A stretch of 64,000 bases of DNA from positions 189,349 to 253,348 of the forward strand of contig NZ_JAEMNU010000037.1 of the NCBI RefSeq assembly GCF_016461825.1, in the 5' to 3' direction. Position numbers and translations under genes: made by a program. Below, in pieces: positions 1-5,344 of this stretch; position 1 is the first letter of the stretch; every line of letters begins with the position of its first letter. The notes under the pieces were generated by a model that saw only the letters and a program-made list of their open reading frames with translations, had not been told where the DNA came from and searched no databases. The DNA is from Rugamonas violacea (GTDB lineage: Bacteria; Pseudomonadota; Gammaproteobacteria; Burkholderiales; Burkholderiaceae_D).

Positions 1-17
1 CCCCCCCCCCCCCCCCC
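1..17. other. Homopolymeric C run at window edge
   Basis: Seventeen consecutive C residues open the window. The homologous leaders of the second and third glutaredoxin genes have ordinary mixed sequence at this position, so the run is either a recent local change or a low-quality contig end. Homology with those leaders begins at about position 22. Confidence 0.6.
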
Positions 18-57
18 GCCCCGGCGGTTTTACTATCGGAGACAAGGCCGAGTCGAC

Positions 58-453
58 ATGTTGATCAAAAAACTCAAACAAACCGTTTCTTATCTGCTTG
101 TGCTGGGCGCCGGTCTGGGCGCCGGCTATGTGGCCGTGCACGCGCCGCAGTGGCTCAAATCGCCCTACACCGAGGGCAACTACGCCGCCTACTTCCCCGA
201 CGCCAAGACCCGGGTGGTGGTCTACGGCACCAAGCACTGCCCCTTCTGCGCCAAGACGCGCGACTATCTGCGCGGCCAGAACATCGCCTTCGCCGATTTC
301 GACATCGACGACTCCAGCAAGGCCCGTGAGGAGTTCAAGCGTCTCGACGGCGAGGGTGTGCCGGTGATCCTGATCGGCAACCGCCGTATCGCCGGCTTCA
401 ACCAGGCCGCCATCGAGGACGCGCTCAAGCGCACCACCAAGCCCGGCGCCTGA
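58..453 (+). CDS. Membrane-anchored periplasmic glutaredoxin-like protein, copy 1
   Basis: A 131-residue protein. Residues 1-8 are basic, residues 11-29 form one hydrophobic segment without a clear signal-peptidase site, and the rest is a glutaredoxin/NrdH-type thioredoxin fold at about 52-125. The redox motif CPFC is at 61-64, the cis-proline signature Val-Pro at 101-102 and the Gly-Phe substrate-loop pair at 113-114. The positive-inside rule puts the catalytic domain in the periplasm, unusual for a glutaredoxin. The start is the ATG shared by all three copies, with AAGG about 10 bases upstream. It lies 104 bp before the first six-cysteine peptide gene. Two nearly identical copies follow at 1268 and 2274. 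I infer a disulfide reductase or isomerase acting on the neighbouring peptides; the family fold is clear, the substrate is not shown. Confidence 0.85.
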   Translation: MLIKKLKQTVSYLLVLGAGLGAGYVAVHAPQWLKSPYTEGNYAAYFPDAKTRVVVYGTKHCPFCAKTRDYLRGQNIAFADFDIDDSSKAREEFKRLDGEGVPVILIGNRRIAGFNQAAIEDALKRTTKPGA

Positions 454-557
454 GCCGGCCGCGCCGACGCCAGCCGCATCGGCGATTGCGCACCTCAGTA
501 AGCGCACCGGCAACATCGTTAAGCCCCCTTCGTATCAATCACTTTGGAGAGTTCGCA

Positions 558-755
558 ATGAAAATCAAACCACTCTTGTTCATGTTCGCCCTCGGCCTCG
601 GCAGCGCCACGGTGTACGCCGAAACGCCACGCGACCAATGCAATACCAACTGCTATAAAACCTACGACCGCTGCAATGGGCCGAACTCGGACGGACCTGA
701 CCCTCTCTGCATCGAGCAGCTGACCTACTGCCTGGACGCCTGCGACCTCTTGTAA
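558..755 (+). CDS. Secreted six-cysteine peptide 1
   Basis: A 65-residue precursor. The signal peptide has a KIK start, a hydrophobic core ending in FALGLG and an expected cut after VYA at residue 21, leaving 44 residues. Cysteines 28, 32, 39, 51, 58 and 62 give spacings 3-6-11-6-3, with Tyr 36 three residues before the third Cys. The start is chosen from the conserved leader and TTGGAGA 9-15 bases upstream; an upstream extension in the same frame lacks any leader homology. It belongs to a subgroup whose mature part begins ETP, with the genes at 3260 and 4034, and shares its 3' spacer with the 3260 gene. I do not recognise a named family. Function unknown; export and a disulfide-bonded fold are inferred. 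Confidence 0.88.
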   Translation: MKIKPLLFMFALGLGSATVYAETPRDQCNTNCYKTYDRCNGPNSDGPDPLCIEQLTYCLDACDLL

Positions 756-765
756 TCGAACCCGC

Positions 766-789
766 GCGCCCGGCCCCGGCGCCGGGCGC
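766..789 (+). terminator. GC-rich intercistronic stem-loop
   Basis: Nine-bp perfect stem (GCGCCCGGC with GCCGGGCGC, loop of six) directly after peptide gene 1. A short T run follows only several bases later, so this may be a weak terminator or an mRNA processing or stabilising hairpin. A closely related hairpin follows the 3260 gene. Confidence 0.5.
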
Positions 790-813
790 TGTTCCATTTT
801 TCGGAGAAACCTG

Positions 814-1014
814 ATGACACTGAAACTGGCCCTGTTCGTCTTCGCATTGGGACTGGGCGGCGCGTCGGCCTATGCCGCCTCGCCGCTGAACGAATGCTAT
901 TGGAACTGCAACGAGGCCTACCGCGCCTGCGTCGGCAAGCTGGAAACGCCCGAGCCGAACGAACGCTGCGAGGAGTTGCGCTGGAACTGCTACGGCGGTT
1001 GCGAGGGCCTGTAG
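814..1014 (+). CDS. Secreted six-cysteine peptide 2
   Basis: A 66-residue precursor with the array's standard leader (core LFVFALGLGG) and a predicted cut after AYA at residue 21, giving a mature peptide of 45 residues. Cysteines 28, 32, 39, 52, 59 and 63 give spacings 3-6-12-6-3; Tyr 36 occupies the invariant aromatic position. CGGAGA lies about 8 bases before the ATG. The central loop (LETPEPNE) is like that of the gene at 4034, suggesting shared ancestry. Its TAG stop codon sits exactly at the left edge of the repeat that is duplicated downstream. No named family recognised; a disulfide-stapled helical hairpin is inferred from the mirror-symmetric cysteine spacing. Confidence 0.88.
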   Translation: MTLKLALFVFALGLGGASAYAASPLNECYWNCNEAYRACVGKLETPEPNERCEELRWNCYGGCEGL

Positions 1015-1031
1015 GTCCGCCATCGCCGGCC

Positions 1032-1055
1032 AGCGGACGTCACTTGCGGTCCGCT
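1032..1055 (+). other. Inverted repeat before glutaredoxin promoter
   Basis: AGCGGAC and GTCCGCT are separated by ten bases. The duplicated version at 2038-2061 has one change that still allows a G-U pair, so RNA pairing is kept. It lies between the stop of peptide 2 and the promoter at 1095; possible operator or 3' end hairpin. Confidence 0.4.
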
Positions 1056-1094
1056 AGCAATAAGTAGTAAATGCGCAACTCTTCTGCATATATC

Positions 1095-1122
1095 TTTACT
1101 AAAAGTATTATTTAGGTAATAT
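1095..1122 (+). promoter_or_regulatory. Sigma-70-like promoter for glutaredoxin copy 2
   Basis: TTTACT at 1095-1100, a 16-base spacer and TAATAT at 1117-1122 lie in a conspicuously AT-rich stretch of about 80 bases inside otherwise GC-rich DNA. Transcription would start near 1129 and leave a leader of about 140 bases before the gene at 1268. The same element is preserved at 2101-2128. Confidence 0.6.
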
Positions 1123-1267
1123 TGATATGCCGATTTCTCATGAGCAGGCGGAGTCGGCGAGGGCGGGGCGGTTCCCGATCGGAGCGCGTCCCGAGGTTCC
1201 CGCCGCAGCGCGCCGCACCGGCGTGCCGCATCGGCGGTCTCACCATCGGAAACAAGGCCGAGTCGAC

Positions 1268-1663
1268 ATGTTGATCCAGAAACTGAAGCAAACCGTTGCC
1301 TATCTGCTGGTGCTGGGCGCCGGCCTGGGCGCCGGCTACGTGGCCGTCCACGCGCCGCAGTGGCTCAAGTCGCCCTACATCGAGGGTAACTACGCCGCCT
1401 ACTTCCCCGACGCCAAGACCCGGGTGGTGGTTTACGGCACCAAGCAATGCCCCTTCTGTGCCAAGACGCGCGACTATCTGCGCGGCCAGAACATCGCCTT
1501 CGCCGACTTCGACATCAACGACTCCAGCAAGGCCCGCGAGGAGTTCAAGCGCCTCGACGGCGAGGGCGTCCCCGTCATCCTGATCGGCAACCGCCGCATC
1601 ACCGGCTTCAACCAGGCCGCCATCGACGACGCGCTCAAGCGCGCCGCCAAGCCCGGCGCCTGA
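1268..1663 (+). CDS. Membrane-anchored periplasmic glutaredoxin-like protein, copy 2
   Basis: A 131-residue copy of the protein at 58, with the same layout: basic N-terminus, one membrane segment at about 11-29 and a glutaredoxin domain with CPFC at 61-64 and the cis-Pro signature at 101-102. It differs from copy 3 at only a few residues (Ile 38 instead of Thr, Asn 84 region, Ala instead of Val near 117). An upstream in-frame ATG at 1127 has no Shine-Dalgarno sequence, and the extra codons diverge from copy 1, so I use the ATG at 1268. It has its own promoter at 1095 and is followed after 100 bp by a peptide gene, suggesting one transcript. Likely role: thiol-disulfide exchange on periplasmic Cys-rich peptides (inference). 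Confidence 0.85.
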   Translation: MLIQKLKQTVAYLLVLGAGLGAGYVAVHAPQWLKSPYIEGNYAAYFPDAKTRVVVYGTKQCPFCAKTRDYLRGQNIAFADFDINDSSKAREEFKRLDGEGVPVILIGNRRITGFNQAAIDDALKRAAKPGA

Positions 1664-1763
1664 GCCGCCAGAACACATCGCAACACCGCTGTGGCGGGCA
1701 GGGCGTGCGGACGGCATGCCCGGCCTGAATCCGTCCGTCCGATTTGCCATCTGGAGACGCACC

Positions 1764-1955
1764 ATGAAAGTAAAAGTGAAATTGTCGTTGTTCCTGTTCG
1801 CGCTGGGCCTGGGCGGTTCGCTGGCCCACGCCGTGCCGAGCTGCGAGGTCCGATGCGAGGCCAGATACAACACTTGCATGAAGAGGAACCCGGACGTCCT
1901 GGCATGCAGAGATGAACAGCTCCAGTGCCGCCACGACTGCTTCGACCACAACTGA
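1764..1955 (+). CDS. Secreted six-cysteine peptide 3
   Basis: A 63-residue precursor with a slightly longer basic start (KVKVK), the FALGLGG core and a predicted cut after AHA at residue 23, leaving 40 residues. Cysteines 27, 31, 38, 48, 55 and 59 give spacings 3-6-9-6-3; Tyr 35 is the conserved aromatic. CTGGAGA lies 6-12 bases upstream. The mature part resembles that of the 3524 gene (CRHxC ending, nine-residue loop), although its 5' region is nearly identical to that of the 2770 gene. This mismatch between leader ancestry and mature-part ancestry points to recombination at the leader. No named family recognised. Confidence 0.88.
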   Translation: MKVKVKLSLFLFALGLGGSLAHAVPSCEVRCEARYNTCMKRNPDVLACRDEQLQCRHDCFDHN

Positions 1956-2100
1956 GCACTTCCCGCTAGCCTGCTGCCGTGTTTGAACCCGCGACCGGAG
2001 AACGAGCGATCGGCCCGTAGGCCCGCCATCGCCGGCCAGCGGGCGTCACTTGCAGTCCGCTAGCAATAAGTAGTAAATACGCAACTTTGCCGCATATATC

Positions 2101-2128
2101 TTTACTAAAAGTATTATTTAGGTAATAT
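2101..2128 (+). promoter_or_regulatory. Sigma-70-like promoter for glutaredoxin copy 3
   Basis: TTTACT at 2101-2106 and TAATAT at 2123-2128 with a 16-base spacer, identical to the element at 1095. Conservation of both boxes in the duplicate supports function but may simply reflect recent copying. Confidence 0.6.
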
Positions 2129-2273
2129 TGATATGCCGATTTCTTATGAGCAGGCGGAGTCGGCGAGGGCGGGGCGGTTCCCGATCGGAGCGCGTCCTGA
2201 GGTTCCCGCCGCAGCGCGCCGCACCGGCGTGCCGCATCGGCGGTCTCACCATCGGAAACAAGGCCGAGTCGAC

Positions 2274-2669
2274 ATGTTGATCCAGAAACTGAAGCAAACC
2301 GTTGCCTATCTGCTGGTGCTGGGCGCCGGCCTGGGCGCCGGCTACGTGGCCGTCCACGCGCCGCAGTGGCTCAAGTCGCCCTACACCGAGGGTAACTACG
2401 CCGCCTACTTCCCGGACGCCAAGACCCGGGTGGTGGTCTACGGCACCAAGCAATGCCCCTTCTGTGCCAAGACGCGCGACTATCTGCGCGGCCAGAACAT
2501 CGCCTTCGCCGACTTCGACATCGACGACTCCAGCAAGGCCCGCGAGGAGTTCAAGCGCCTCGACGGCGAGGGCGTCCCCGTCATCCTGATCGGCAACCGC
2601 CGCATCACCGGCTTCAACCAGGTCGCCATCGACGACGCGCTCAAGCGCGCCGCCAAGCCCGGCGCCTGA
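2274..2669 (+). CDS. Membrane-anchored periplasmic glutaredoxin-like protein, copy 3
   Basis: A 131-residue protein nearly identical to copies 1 and 2, with the single N-terminal membrane segment, CPFC at 61-64 and the GVPVILIG strand carrying the cis-proline. All catalytic features are intact, so three potentially active genes lie within 2.7 kb. It is the product of the tandem duplication and has its own promoter copy at 2101. The peptide gene at 2770 follows after 100 bp. The start codon was set by alignment with copy 1. The same frame is open back to an ATG at 2133, but that has no ribosome-binding site. Confidence 0.85.
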   Translation: MLIQKLKQTVAYLLVLGAGLGAGYVAVHAPQWLKSPYTEGNYAAYFPDAKTRVVVYGTKQCPFCAKTRDYLRGQNIAFADFDIDDSSKAREEFKRLDGEGVPVILIGNRRITGFNQVAIDDALKRAAKPGA

Positions 2670-2769
2670 GCCGCTAGAACACATCGCAACACCGCTGTGG
2701 CGGGCAGGGCGTGCGGACGGCATGCCCGGCCTGAATCCGTCCGTCCGATTTGCCATATGGAGACGCATC

Positions 2770-2961
2770 ATGAAAGTCAAATTGTCGCTGTTCCTGTTCG
2801 CGCTGGGCCTGGGGGCTTCCGCCGCCAACGCCCGCCCGCCCAACTGGGAGTGCCTGCAGGGTTGCAATGCCGTCTACAAGTACTGCCTGAAGTCGCAGCC
2901 GAGCGCGGTCTGCGCCACCGAGCGCCAAGAATGCCAGGACGAGTGCATCGGCGCCAACTAG
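2770..2961 (+). CDS. Secreted six-cysteine peptide 4
   Basis: A 63-residue precursor with leader core LFLFALGLG and a predicted cut after ANA at residue 21, leaving 42 residues. Cysteines 28, 32, 39, 48, 55 and 59 give spacings 3-6-8-6-3; Tyr 36 is in the aromatic position. ATGGAGA lies just upstream of the start. The 5' flank and leader are a copy of those of the 1764 gene, but the mature sequence is unrelated apart from the cysteines, which shows how sharply identity falls at the leader boundary. A perfect hairpin follows. No named family recognised. Confidence 0.88.
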   Translation: MKVKLSLFLFALGLGASAANARPPNWECLQGCNAVYKYCLKSQPSAVCATERQECQDECIGAN

Positions 2962-2980
2962 GCGTAAGGACGGCCCACGC

Positions 2981-3005
2981 GCCTGGCGCGCCGGCCGCGC
3001 CAGGC
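2981..3005 (+). terminator. GC-rich intercistronic stem-loop
   Basis: Ten-bp perfect stem, GCCTGGCGCG with CGCGCCAGGC around a five-base loop, between the peptide genes at 2770 and 3038. No T tract follows, so a processing or stability role is as likely as termination. Confidence 0.5.
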
Positions 3006-3037
3006 CAATGATTCGAATTGCCTGAGGAATGCGAGAG

Positions 3038-3223
3038 ATGAAAAAGAAAATCGGTTTGTTTCTGTTTGCGCTTGGACTGGGTTCGTCGGCGGCCTACGCC
3101 TACCCCAACGTGGCGCAATGCCGCGCCCAGTGCGACTACGACTACCGCGCCTGCGTGCAAGCCGGCTTGAGCGGCTGCGTCGGCGAGCGCAGCACCTGCT
3201 GGGGTGACTGCGTGCGCATGTAA
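3038..3223 (+). CDS. Secreted six-cysteine peptide 5
   Basis: A 61-residue precursor: KKK start, core LFLFALGLGSS, predicted cut after AYA at residue 21, and 40 mature residues. Cysteines 28, 32, 39, 47, 54 and 58 give spacings 3-6-7-6-3, the shortest central loop in the array. Tyr 36 is the invariant aromatic. The ATG at 3029 is rejected because TGAGG would touch it; from 3038 the spacing is normal and the leader aligns with its paralogues. It groups with the 4681 gene (mature part starts YP and shares CDY-Y-YR). Two Trp/Tyr-rich helices are plausible. Function unknown. Confidence 0.87.
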   Translation: MKKKIGLFLFALGLGSSAAYAYPNVAQCRAQCDYDYRACVQAGLSGCVGERSTCWGDCVRM

Positions 3224-3259
3224 TTGCTTCCCACAAAAAACCTATAAGGAAACCATGTC

Positions 3260-3463
3260 ATGAAATTGAAAATCAAAGCTGCCCTGTTTATGTTCGCACT
3301 TGGTCTGGGCAGCGCTTCGGTGTATGCCGAAACGCCGCAGCATCAATGCCAAACCCAATGCTACAAGTCCTACAAGCTATGCAACGGCGGCCTGGTCGGT
3401 GAAATCAACGAGTACTGCCAGGAGCAGCTGATCAGCTGCCTGGACTACTGCGACAGCCTGTAA
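3260..3463 (+). CDS. Secreted six-cysteine peptide 6
   Basis: A 67-residue precursor with leader core LFMFALGLGS and a predicted cut after VYA at residue 23, giving 44 residues starting ETP. Cysteines 30, 34, 41, 53, 60 and 64 give spacings 3-6-11-6-3, with Tyr 38 as the conserved aromatic. AAGGAAA lies about 8-14 bases upstream; a two-codon open frame (ATG at 3255) ends by overlapping the true start. It is a close paralogue of the genes at 558 and 4034 in the mature region as well as the leader, and its 3' spacer matches that of the 558 gene, evidence of segmental duplication. No named family recognised. Confidence 0.88.
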   Translation: MKLKIKAALFMFALGLGSASVYAETPQHQCQTQCYKSYKLCNGGLVGEINEYCQEQLISCLDYCDSL

Positions 3464-3474
3464 TCGAGCCCACG

Positions 3475-3496
3475 CGCCCGGCCACCGAGCCGGGCG
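3475..3496 (+). terminator. GC-rich intercistronic stem-loop
   Basis: Eight-bp stem CGCCCGGC with GCCGGGCG and a six-base loop after the 3260 gene, related in sequence and position to the hairpin at 766. No T tract. Confidence 0.45.
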
Positions 3497-3523
3497 TCCG
3501 CATTGACTGGAGGAGAAGCACCG

Positions 3524-3709
3524 ATGAAAACCAAACTGGCCCTGTTTTTGTTCGCCCTGGGGCTGGGCAGCTCGCTGGCCCACGCCCGCCCGACTTGCCA
3601 GGATCAATGCAAGCTCGACTACAAAGCTTGCCTGGCCAAGCATCCCGGCAGCCTGGAGTGCAAAGAGGATTGGCTCGACTGCCGCCATGGCTGCGCCGAC
3701 CCCAGCTGA
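3524..3709 (+). CDS. Secreted six-cysteine peptide 7
   Basis: A 61-residue precursor with leader core LFLFALGLGSS and a predicted cut after AHA at residue 21, leaving 40 residues. Cysteines 25, 29, 36, 46, 53 and 57 give spacings 3-6-9-6-3; Tyr 33 holds the aromatic position. GGAGGAGA, the strongest Shine-Dalgarno match in the array, lies upstream. Its mature part is closest to that of the 1764 gene: same loop length, CRHxC near the end and a basic-acidic mixture. The upstream in-frame extension from 3503 lacks leader homology and is excluded. No named family recognised. Confidence 0.88.
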   Translation: MKTKLALFLFALGLGSSLAHARPTCQDQCKLDYKACLAKHPGSLECKEDWLDCRHGCADPS

Positions 3710-3763
3710 GCACGCCCCGGCAGTCTGGATGTTCCCTTTAAACCGACGATTGGAGAATGATTG

Positions 3764-3967
3764 ATGAAACTGAAACTGAAACTCAAACTGGCCCTGTTCA
3801 TGTTCGCCCTCGGTCTGGGCGGCTCGACCGCCACCGCCTACGCCAGCGGCAACTGGTGCCTGAACCAATGCCAGGCCGAATGGCAGTATTGCGTCAGCCA
3901 TAACGGCGGCCCGCAGTGCAACGACACGTTGGTCGAGTGCCGCCACTTCTGCCTGCACGACCAATAA
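3764..3967 (+). CDS. Secreted six-cysteine peptide 8
   Basis: A 67-residue precursor with the longest basic start in the set (KLKLKLKL, apparently an expanded KL repeat), core LFMFALGLGG and a predicted cut after AYA at residue 27, giving about 40 residues. Cysteines 32, 36, 43, 52, 59 and 63 give spacings 3-6-8-6-3. Trp 40 replaces Tyr in the aromatic position, one of two such cases. TTGGAGA lies upstream, and a TTG directly before the ATG is not needed. Mature residues include several His (HFC, HDQ), which could matter if the peptide binds metal, but this is not shared by all members. Confidence 0.87.
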   Translation: MKLKLKLKLALFMFALGLGGSTATAYASGNWCLNQCQAEWQYCVSHNGGPQCNDTLVECRHFCLHDQ

Positions 3968-3979
3968 GCGTCAGCCGGC

Positions 3980-3999
3980 GCCGGCGCGTGCGCGCCGGC
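3980..3999 (+). terminator. GC-rich intercistronic stem-loop
   Basis: Eight-bp perfect stem GCCGGCGC with GCGCCGGC and a four-base loop, between the genes at 3764 and 4034. No T tract. Confidence 0.45.
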
Positions 4000-4033
4000 C
4001 CATCACCCTGTTGTCCACCTTGGAGAAAGAATC

Positions 4034-4234
4034 ATGAAAATCAAACTGGCGCTGTTTATGTTCGCAATCGGCCTGGGCAGCGCGACCGTGTATGCCGAAA
4101 CCCCGCAACACCAATGCCAAACCCAGTGCAACAAGGCCTACAAGCGCTGCACCGGCGGCATCCTGACGCCGGAGCCGAACGAGGCCTGCCTGGAGCAGCT
4201 CTACGCCTGCATGGACACCTGCGAAGGCCTGTAA
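4034..4234 (+). CDS. Secreted six-cysteine peptide 9
   Basis: A 66-residue precursor: core LFMFAIGLGS, predicted cut after VYA at residue 21, 45 mature residues. Cysteines 28, 32, 39, 52, 59 and 63 give spacings 3-6-12-6-3, with Tyr 36 as aromatic. TTGGAGA lies upstream. The N-terminal half of the mature part (ETPQHQCQTQC) is the same as in the 3260 gene, whereas the loop (LTPEPNE) and ending (CEGL) match the 814 gene. This mosaic suggests exchange between array members. No named family recognised. Confidence 0.88.
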   Translation: MKIKLALFMFAIGLGSATVYAETPQHQCQTQCNKAYKRCTGGILTPEPNEACLEQLYACMDTCEGL

Positions 4235-4281
4235 GGCCGGCGTCGCCCCAATCAACTAGACAACTAGAAGGGATGGAAAAA

Positions 4282-4476
4282 ATGAATAAGCTGAAACTGT
4301 CGCTGTTCCTGTTTACCCTCGGCCTGGGCGCCTCCAGCGCCTACGCCAACGACCCGGTGTATGCCTGCTACAAGCAATGCGCCGAGAACTACCGCCAATG
4401 CGTCGGCTTCGGCACGGGCCTGCCGTGCCAGCAGTGGCGCGAGGAGTGCGACTCCGGCTGCCCCGACATGGTGTAG
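4282..4476 (+). CDS. Secreted six-cysteine peptide 10
   Basis: A 64-residue precursor with core LFLFTLGLGAS and a predicted cut after AYA at residue 22, leaving 42 residues. Cysteines 29, 33, 40, 49, 56 and 60 give spacings 3-6-8-6-3; Tyr 37 is in the aromatic position. An ATG at 4273 is in frame, but AAGGG abuts it; spacing favours 4282. The mature peptide is acidic at its end (DSGCPDMV). A decayed paralogue follows immediately at 4529. Function unknown. Confidence 0.86.
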   Translation: MNKLKLSLFLFTLGLGASSAYANDPVYACYKQCAENYRQCVGFGTGLPCQQWREECDSGCPDMV

Positions 4477-4528
4477 GCGGCGCGCCGGCCTTGCTTGATC
4501 CGCCAATGCAATCTGGCGTTTGAGCACG

Positions 4529-4684
4529 ATGAAGAAATTGACTTTGTTGTTGTTCACCTTGGGCATGGGGAGTTCGCTGGCCTATGGCCGAGTTTCAAGC
4601 CGGCGACAGTCGCCGCCGGTTAGCCCTGCCGTCGCCGCGATCCGGCGCCGGCAGGCCGGATTCAACTTTGGAGACCCGTCATGA
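4529..4684 (+). pseudogene. Decayed peptide gene: leader without cysteines
   Basis: A 51-codon frame begins with a recognisable array leader (MKKLTLLLFTLGMGSSLAYG) but runs on into a basic, cysteine-free sequence and stops by overlapping the ATG of the next peptide gene (ATGA at 4681). The framework cysteines are lost, presumably by deletion of the mature part, and no TGGAGA box precedes the start. It is either a relic or, less likely, a short exported peptide whose translation is coupled to the next gene. Confidence 0.7.
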
Positions 4685-4893
4685 AAATACAAGCCAAGTT
4701 CACCCTGTTCCTGTTCGCCCTCGGCCTCGGCATGTCCGCCGCCTACGCCTATCCGCCGGTCGGCACTTGCCGCAACAACTGCGACTACGAGTACCGCTAC
4801 TGCATCAAGACCGACGTTCCCGGCGGCATCCCCACCTGCCTGGCGCGGCGCGACGCCTGCTACGACCGTTGCGACCACGCTTCGCCGCTCTGA
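4681..4893 (+). CDS. Secreted six-cysteine peptide 11
   Basis: A 70-residue precursor, the longest in the array: core LFLFALGLGMS, predicted cut after AYA at residue 23, 47 mature residues. Cysteines 30, 34, 41, 53, 60 and 64 give spacings 3-6-11-6-3, with Tyr 38 as aromatic. TTGGAGA lies upstream. It pairs with the 3038 gene by the mature start YP and the CDYEYRYC helix, but its central loop is four residues longer, showing that loop length changes within a subgroup. Its start overlaps the stop of the relic at 4529. No named family recognised. Confidence 0.87.
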   Translation: MKIQAKFTLFLFALGLGMSAAYAYPPVGTCRNNCDYEYRYCIKTDVPGGIPTCLARRDACYDRCDHASPL

Positions 4894-4894
4894 T

Positions 4895-4937
4895 CCGCCG
4901 GCGTGGAGGGCGGCCGACGACGCACGCATGCCGGCGG
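4895..4937 (+). other. Inverted repeat in peptide spacer
   Basis: CCGCCGGCGTG and CATGCCGGCGG can pair over 11 positions with one G-U, around a 21-base loop. It occupies the spacer after the gene at 4681, like hairpins after other array genes. Confidence 0.4.
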
Positions 4938-5062
4938 GGCCGCTGCACCCGCCTCCCGGCGTGACTGCACGTGGACCGCGCCCTTGACGCCGAGCCGCCA
5001 TGGGCCGGCTTGGCGGTGTCGCAGCATTCCTCCGGCCAATCACTGAGTTTTGGAGAAACCCC

Positions 5063-5236
5063 ATGAAATTGAAGATCAGCTTGTTCCTGTTCGCCCTCGG
5101 CTTGGGCGCGTCGATGGCCGTCGCGTCGACACCTTGCACTTACCAGTGCGATCAGCAATACCGTTCCTGCCTGAAATACGACACGCCGGCCGCCTGCAAG
5201 CAGCTGCGTGCCGAGTGCTACGGCGATTGCACGTAA
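5063..5236 (+). CDS. Secreted six-cysteine peptide 12
   Basis: A 57-residue precursor, the shortest intact member: leader MKLKISLFLFALGLGAS, predicted cut after AVA at residue 21, 36 mature residues with almost nothing outside the cysteine framework. Cysteines 25, 29, 36, 45, 52 and 56 give spacings 3-6-8-6-3; Tyr 33 is the conserved aromatic. TTGGAGA lies upstream. It defines the minimal unit, which ends one residue after the last Cys. The leader is identical over its first 17 residues to that of the 5345 gene, while the mature parts differ. Confidence 0.87.
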   Translation: MKLKISLFLFALGLGASMAVASTPCTYQCDQQYRSCLKYDTPAACKQLRAECYGDCT

Positions 5237-5252
5237 GGATTGCCGTCCGCCA

Positions 5253-5280
5253 CTGGCGGGCCCCTCCGGGCGCCCGCCAG
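5253..5280 (+). terminator. GC-rich intercistronic stem-loop
   Basis: Nine-bp perfect stem CTGGCGGGC with GCCCGCCAG around a ten-base loop, between the genes at 5063 and 5345. No T tract. Confidence 0.45.
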
Positions 5281-5344
5281 CACACCCACCGGCCGCCGCT
5301 GCCGGGAACGATATCGCCAGCGTTGCTGGCAATGGAGAAACCAC

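Larger units (their letters stand above)
1011..1812 (+). repeat. Tandem duplication, left copy
   Basis: This segment and 2017-2812 are nearly identical at a 1,006-bp offset. It starts at the stop codon of peptide 2, contains a hairpin, an AT-rich promoter and the second glutaredoxin gene, and ends inside the signal-peptide region of the following peptide gene, where identity stops abruptly (one 6-bp indel near the start codon). In the right copy the first bases are a relic of the upstream peptide stop codon. Confidence 0.92.
2017..2812 (+). repeat. Tandem duplication, right copy
   Basis: Second copy of the unit described for 1011-1812, including hairpin, promoter, glutaredoxin gene and the leader of the next peptide gene. 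A few substitutions separate the copies, so this is not a simple assembly repeat. Identity ends at the mature-peptide boundary of the gene at 2770. Confidence 0.92.

Noticed and set aside
1127..1663. N-terminally extended glutaredoxin starting at 1127 (and at 2133)
   Set aside because: No ribosome-binding site, and the extra codons change at non-synonymous positions relative to copy 1. The shared ATG in front of the basic anchor is used.
1011..2812. Assembly artefact as cause of the tandem repeat
   Set aside because: The copies differ by scattered substitutions and a 6-bp indel and have different mature peptide genes, so they are distinct loci. Long reads would still be the definitive test.
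3916..4476. A single 186-codon protein covering 3916-4476
   Set aside because: It reads the 4034 peptide gene in another frame before reaching the 4282 gene; only the end has coding features.
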